Source: Hydractinia symbiolongicarpus (taxonomy: Eukaryota; Cnidaria; Hydrozoa; Anthoathecata; Hydractiniidae). Taken from it: 64,000 bases of DNA. The notes beneath the pieces were generated by a model that saw only the letters and a list, made by a program, of their open reading frames with translations, was not told the origin of the DNA and made no database searches. The position numbers and the translations under genes were made by a program. Below are positions 60,350 to 64,000 of this stretch, in pieces (within the stretch, counting starts at the first letter, position 1; every line of letters begins with the position of its first letter). The stretch lies in the NCBI RefSeq assembly GCF_029227915.1, contig NC_079883.1, forward strand, positions 2,852,001 to 2,916,000, given 5' to 3'.

Positions 60350-63300
60350 TATTCTTGGCTGTCCGTTTTTCATGCTATCATGGGTTGGACGGGGTATATT
60401 AATGCCCCTCTTCCAATCTAATCTAGACTGTGTTAGATCTAAACTCAACTTCCTCTGTATTTAACCAGCTAACCCAGTTAAAATTGTATTGTTTTTTGAA
60501 AAGTATTAATAATGAATATTATGTGGCACACATTTGTAATAATTCACCATCTGTTGAATGTAAACCTAAAAAATTCACTAATATTAATGCCTTAACCTTG
60601 TTGTATTTGACCCTGCAGTTCCAAAGTTCTAATTTGTTAACCAAATTTTCCCTTCGGTTTACAAGTCATATCCCTTCGTGTTGTATCTCAAAGATATTTT
60701 ATTTGGCCTTTAGACAAAAAAATTGAATTTATAACCAGATATTTTCACTTTTGTGGTAAATTGAAGAAGGAAAGGAGAAAATGTCACAAATCACCATGTA
60801 TTTTTGTTCAAAAATGTTCACAGCAAAACAATATTTAGGTGTGCAAAAATAATGGGCCATTTTCTAACTATAAATAATGTACACATCATTTGTGGAGATA
60901 AAAGATAAAAGATTCTTGTCACATATAGTTTCGCAAAAGCAGAACTGTACGGGAGACTCAATAGTAGAGTTCTTAATAGAACCTCTTATTGCAAAACTTA
61001 GAGCAGGTCTTACTTGTTGTGCTGTGCAGAAGAGAGAAATTTGAGGAGTATTTTATCCTGAATCTCTTTTGATACAATTTCTTTTTTCTTTGTTCTTTAT
61101 TTTTATGTAGTCCCCTAAACATACCTAATATTTTTCAGGGGAGAAATCTTTAGACAAATCCGTATGATCACAACAATATAAAATTATATTTCATGTTATT
61201 CACCAAAACTCTTAGAACTTTGCTACCTCAGCTATTATTTAAACAAAATCAGCATTTTTCTCCTTATTGAATTATTGAACCTTTTTTTAGTTGCTGCAAA
61301 AGTTCGTGTGTTGAAAGATTTCGTAAAAGAAAATGCTGCAACAACACAAACTGGTAGGGATGTCATAACCAATTTGAAATATTTTCAATCAACTTTATTT
61401 GCGTAAGTAAATTTTTTTCATTATCTTTATTAAATGCTCTAATTGCTACTAATACTTTTTATGATATTGAAAAACAAATTAAAAATCCACCTGTCAGAAG
61501 TTGAGACATTTTTTATAGAAATTTCATATGCTATAGTTGTATTTGACAGAGCTCAAAATGCAGTTCAAAATTGTGGGCAGGATTATGTCAAAGAATAGTT
61601 ATGGAACGAATATAATACATGACTTTTTAGCATTATGGCACATTTTTGTGCATGCATGTGTAATAATATACTGAGCAGACCTAATACAATATTACAATGT
61701 AAATCAGGTTAAAACAAGAGTATTATTTATGAAAAAAGGAGGATGCCATACATACTATGGCCTTTACAGGACAAAATAAAGGAACAAGCTTGTTTCTGTA
61801 TATTTTTCTGTATATATAGAATTGGTTATCCTGTATAAAAATTTTTCGTAATATTAATAATAAAAATAATACTCAGTCTTCAAAATCCAGATCGTCATTC
61901 AGCCAATTTAAAAAAACAACTTTCTGTAAATGCTTTAATCAATGTCTGGCCTATTTTTAATAACCTATTTTAATAAACGACACCCAGTCTCTAATAATCA
62001 TCTTCTCAGCCAAAAAGAGGGTAAATCAGAGTTTTCCCCAATCAAGCAATTTATTTGTGTTAAATTCGTGATATATCCCAATTTCTTAGTTATTCTATAT
62101 AATGTTGCCAACCTATAATGGTGATTAGTGTAATATAGTTTTCCTTAAACAATTAATCCAACCTAAACACAAGTGCAAAATTAGCTTTTCCAAAAATTAA
62201 TTTATAATCTTGCTTCAATTTAACGAAACATACAATATATCCCGATAGCTAAAACTCTGGTATTTGTTGTTACTAGATATGTACTCAATATCCCTCATAT
62301 AGCAAAAAGAGTTTTACAACTTTTAAAAATAATATTTGTGAAAACAGCTTTTTCCCTAAAGGTTATTGAGTGTGCTACCATACTCCATAGCATCGGCATC
62401 ACTTGGGGAAAAAAATTTAATGACATGATATGTTATTTGCTTTGTTAGCATGCCTGCACCCGCATTAGAAATGGCAGAGTGCCAACAAGAACTAGAAAAC
62501 CTGGAATGTGCACTTTTTTTATTTTAAATTAAACCAATTAGAAAAACTAGAACTCGAAAGCCTGGAATGTACAATTTTTTATGTTTATTTGAAATCAAAC
62601 CAACCAGAAAGATTTCTTCATTTAAGATTTGTTTTTGCTTTTCTTCAATGTAAGTATCAGAAATACTGCTGATTTACATCAAATTTCATCATAAAAATAT
62701 AAGATATATAAGACACCTTTGATAGGAAAAAATAGTTCAATCATTGCACAATTGGGGATTGCATGTGAATAGATTTAAGGCTACAAAAGATTATGTATAA
62801 AATTGACTTTTGGTAGAAACTTTCGTTATTCTTTTTTTAAAAATATTAAATATGGAGATTTTGTATTTTTAAAAGTATGTTTTTAAAATAGAATTGGTCC
62901 TTTTTCCCAGAGAGCATCACATTTGTTTATTAAAAAAATTATTTGTTGAAATTTCATTTGGAGCTTTGGTGTGAAATGTTTAGTTTATTATTTTACACCC
63001 CTATTGCAATTAAATTACCAAAATGAATTTTTTGAATTTCATTAATTTTCAAGTGAGATGTTCTTAAAACCGTAAAGAAAAACATAGTACAAGAAGCATG
63101 TTAAAATTTAAGTGTTATTTGGGTATATGTTAGACACGGCTAATAAATCAGTCAATTTGCCATAACTTTGTTTTCTCATCTGATGGAGAGCACTAAAAAT
63201 GTTCAGAACCAGAGTCCTTTGCCAGGGAGCTAATTGTGATTGATTTTTGTTCTGAATATGATTATAATATTGTGCAGTAATCTCAAACGATGTATTTTTA

Positions 63301-63860
63301 TATTAGGTGGGTAAAAGATAAGAACTCATGCTTCATTCCATCACAGTATAAATTTGATGGCAGCAAGTTTCCTCATGCAGACTACCAGGAGCTATTTAAC
63401 ACATTATTTGTGTTGTTGAAACATTCGGAGAGCCTGGAAGAAACAGAGGATTTATGTGATGCCTTAGTAACAACAATAGCATGTATAGTACCATTTTTAT
63501 TACAAGAAACAATCTTAGAGCTACCGTTAATAATTGCTGAAACTTTATATGATATATCGCAACCTTGGCAAACAAAGTTGATAGACTTACTAGTACAGTA
63601 TATTATTCCTTTAATATATGCTTTCATGACTCCTGATATTAATGACGAAATGGCAGATATAAATCTTTGCATACCTTCAGTGCTAGCAAGTGTATTAGAT
63701 GCTGCTGATATTGGAGCATGTGCTAAAGTAATGGAAAGTCTAATGAGATTTAAAATTGATGTGTCATCAGATCTATTAACAGTACTGGCATACGGCACAA
63801 GAGAATCTTTGGAGAGTTCTGTTCACTTATTAAACAGATATTTTCCACCAGTAGATATTG
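56978..63860 (+). CDS. UNC79: UNC79 homologue, N-terminal part (runs off the window)
   Basis: Three exons: 56978-57017, 61291-61402, 63307-63860, joined in phase (phase 1, then phase 2) with GTAAGT donors. The gene continues beyond the right edge. UNC79 is a large HEAT-like scaffold of the NALCN sodium-leak channel complex, setting neuronal excitability. The N-terminus (AAKVRVLKDF, then TGRDVITNLKYFQSTLF) matches the start of animal UNC79. Exon 3 continues with FPHADYQELFNTLFVLL, ETILELPLIIAETL and MESLMRFKIDVSSDLLTVLAYG, then SSVHLLNRYFPP, in the order and spacing of the family. The first ATG gives a short leader (MSDHTQKIVRSIR) before the conserved block. Intron 1 is about 4.3 kb and carries two LINE 3' ends and a minisatellite. 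About 235 residues are visible of an expected protein well over 2,000. Confidence 0.88.
57235..57405. repeat. ~37-bp minisatellite, about 4 copies, in UNC79 intron 1
   Basis: AAAACARCACAAG recurs at 57254, 57286, 57323 and 57360, with TGTATAACTTT-like sequence between copies. Confidence 0.75.
59846..59985 (+). mobile_element. Diverged LINE 3' end in UNC79 intron 1
   Basis: AAAAGCCCAAAGGAACTA, GCCTAGATCACATTAGAAGA, TTGAAAATGGACCTAAGC and a GATGATGATGA tail follow the same order as the end of the LINE at 23.5 kb, with many substitutions. It is an old copy. Confidence 0.6.
60318..60463 (-). mobile_element. LINE 3' end with (GAT)n tail in UNC79 intron 1
   Basis: Read on the minus strand, it encodes the LINE C-terminus ([20 protein letters not shown]) and ends in about ten GAT repeats. 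It matches the copies at 23.5 and 53.7 kb closely and is truncated near the same point as the 53.7-kb copy. Confidence 0.85.
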
Positions 63861-64000
63861 GTAAGTGTTTTTATATTTATTTTATAGCAGAAAGTTGATT
63901 TTGGTAGAAAGTAAAGAGTCCAGAAATATAAAAGTTATTATATAAAACAAATCTTTTATCGCACCTGAATTTGGTAAACACATCTTCAAACAAATATTTT
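63861..64000. other. UNC79 intron 3, cut by the window edge
   Basis: AT-rich intron sequence follows the GTAAGT donor; the next exon is outside the window. Confidence 0.7.

Noticed and set aside
63382..63798. 138-codon open frame on the minus strand
   Set aside because: It is antisense to UNC79 exon 3, which has clear family similarity on the plus strand.

Overview
This is an AT-rich, intron-rich animal genomic window. Short exons with clean GT/AG splice sites, animal-specific genes (a DCC/neogenin-type netrin receptor, tropomodulin, Rab8, UNC79) and many small palindromic elements, tRNA-derived SINEs and LINE 3' ends suggest a cnidarian, possibly a hydrozoan. The species is not determined and this placement is inference.

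Layout. Positions 1-20.9 kb hold almost no coding sequence: one unrecognised terminal exon (536-784), a decayed reverse transcriptase (about 2.7-3.4 kb), a SINE, a ~128-bp tandem repeat (6.05-6.55 kb), two candidate inverted-repeat elements (7-8.7 kb) and a 1.7-kb minisatellite of a 10-bp unit (12.6-14.3 kb). Positions 20,945-36,359 (+) hold a 29-exon receptor gene. Positions 39,650-45,026 (-) hold a complete 8-exon tropomodulin (362 aa). Positions 49,395-55,451 (-) hold a complete 6-exon Rab8 (207 aa). From 56,978 (+) to the window edge are the first three exons of UNC79. I rebuilt all gene models by hand from splice sites; reading phase is consistent at every junction used.

The main discovery is in the receptor. 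Its 1,938-aa model has a signal peptide, 4 Ig domains, about 8 FN3 domains, one transmembrane helix, a DCC P1-like motif (PPDLWM) and a C-terminal DCC P3-like motif (AGLEGLIKDLNGIT). Between P1 and P3 it carries three tandem domains that read as double-stranded-RNA-binding (dsRBD) folds, followed by a Ser/Arg/Pro-rich tail. Directly after the membrane helix 21 of 41 residues are cysteine. I know of no described netrin receptor with this cytoplasmic architecture.

The genes are not an operon and share no evident pathway, though all can act in neurons or cell shape: guidance receptor, actin pointed-end capping, polarised vesicle traffic and the NALCN sodium-leak complex. Rab8 and UNC79 are divergently arranged across about 1.5 kb; the receptor and tropomodulin converge.
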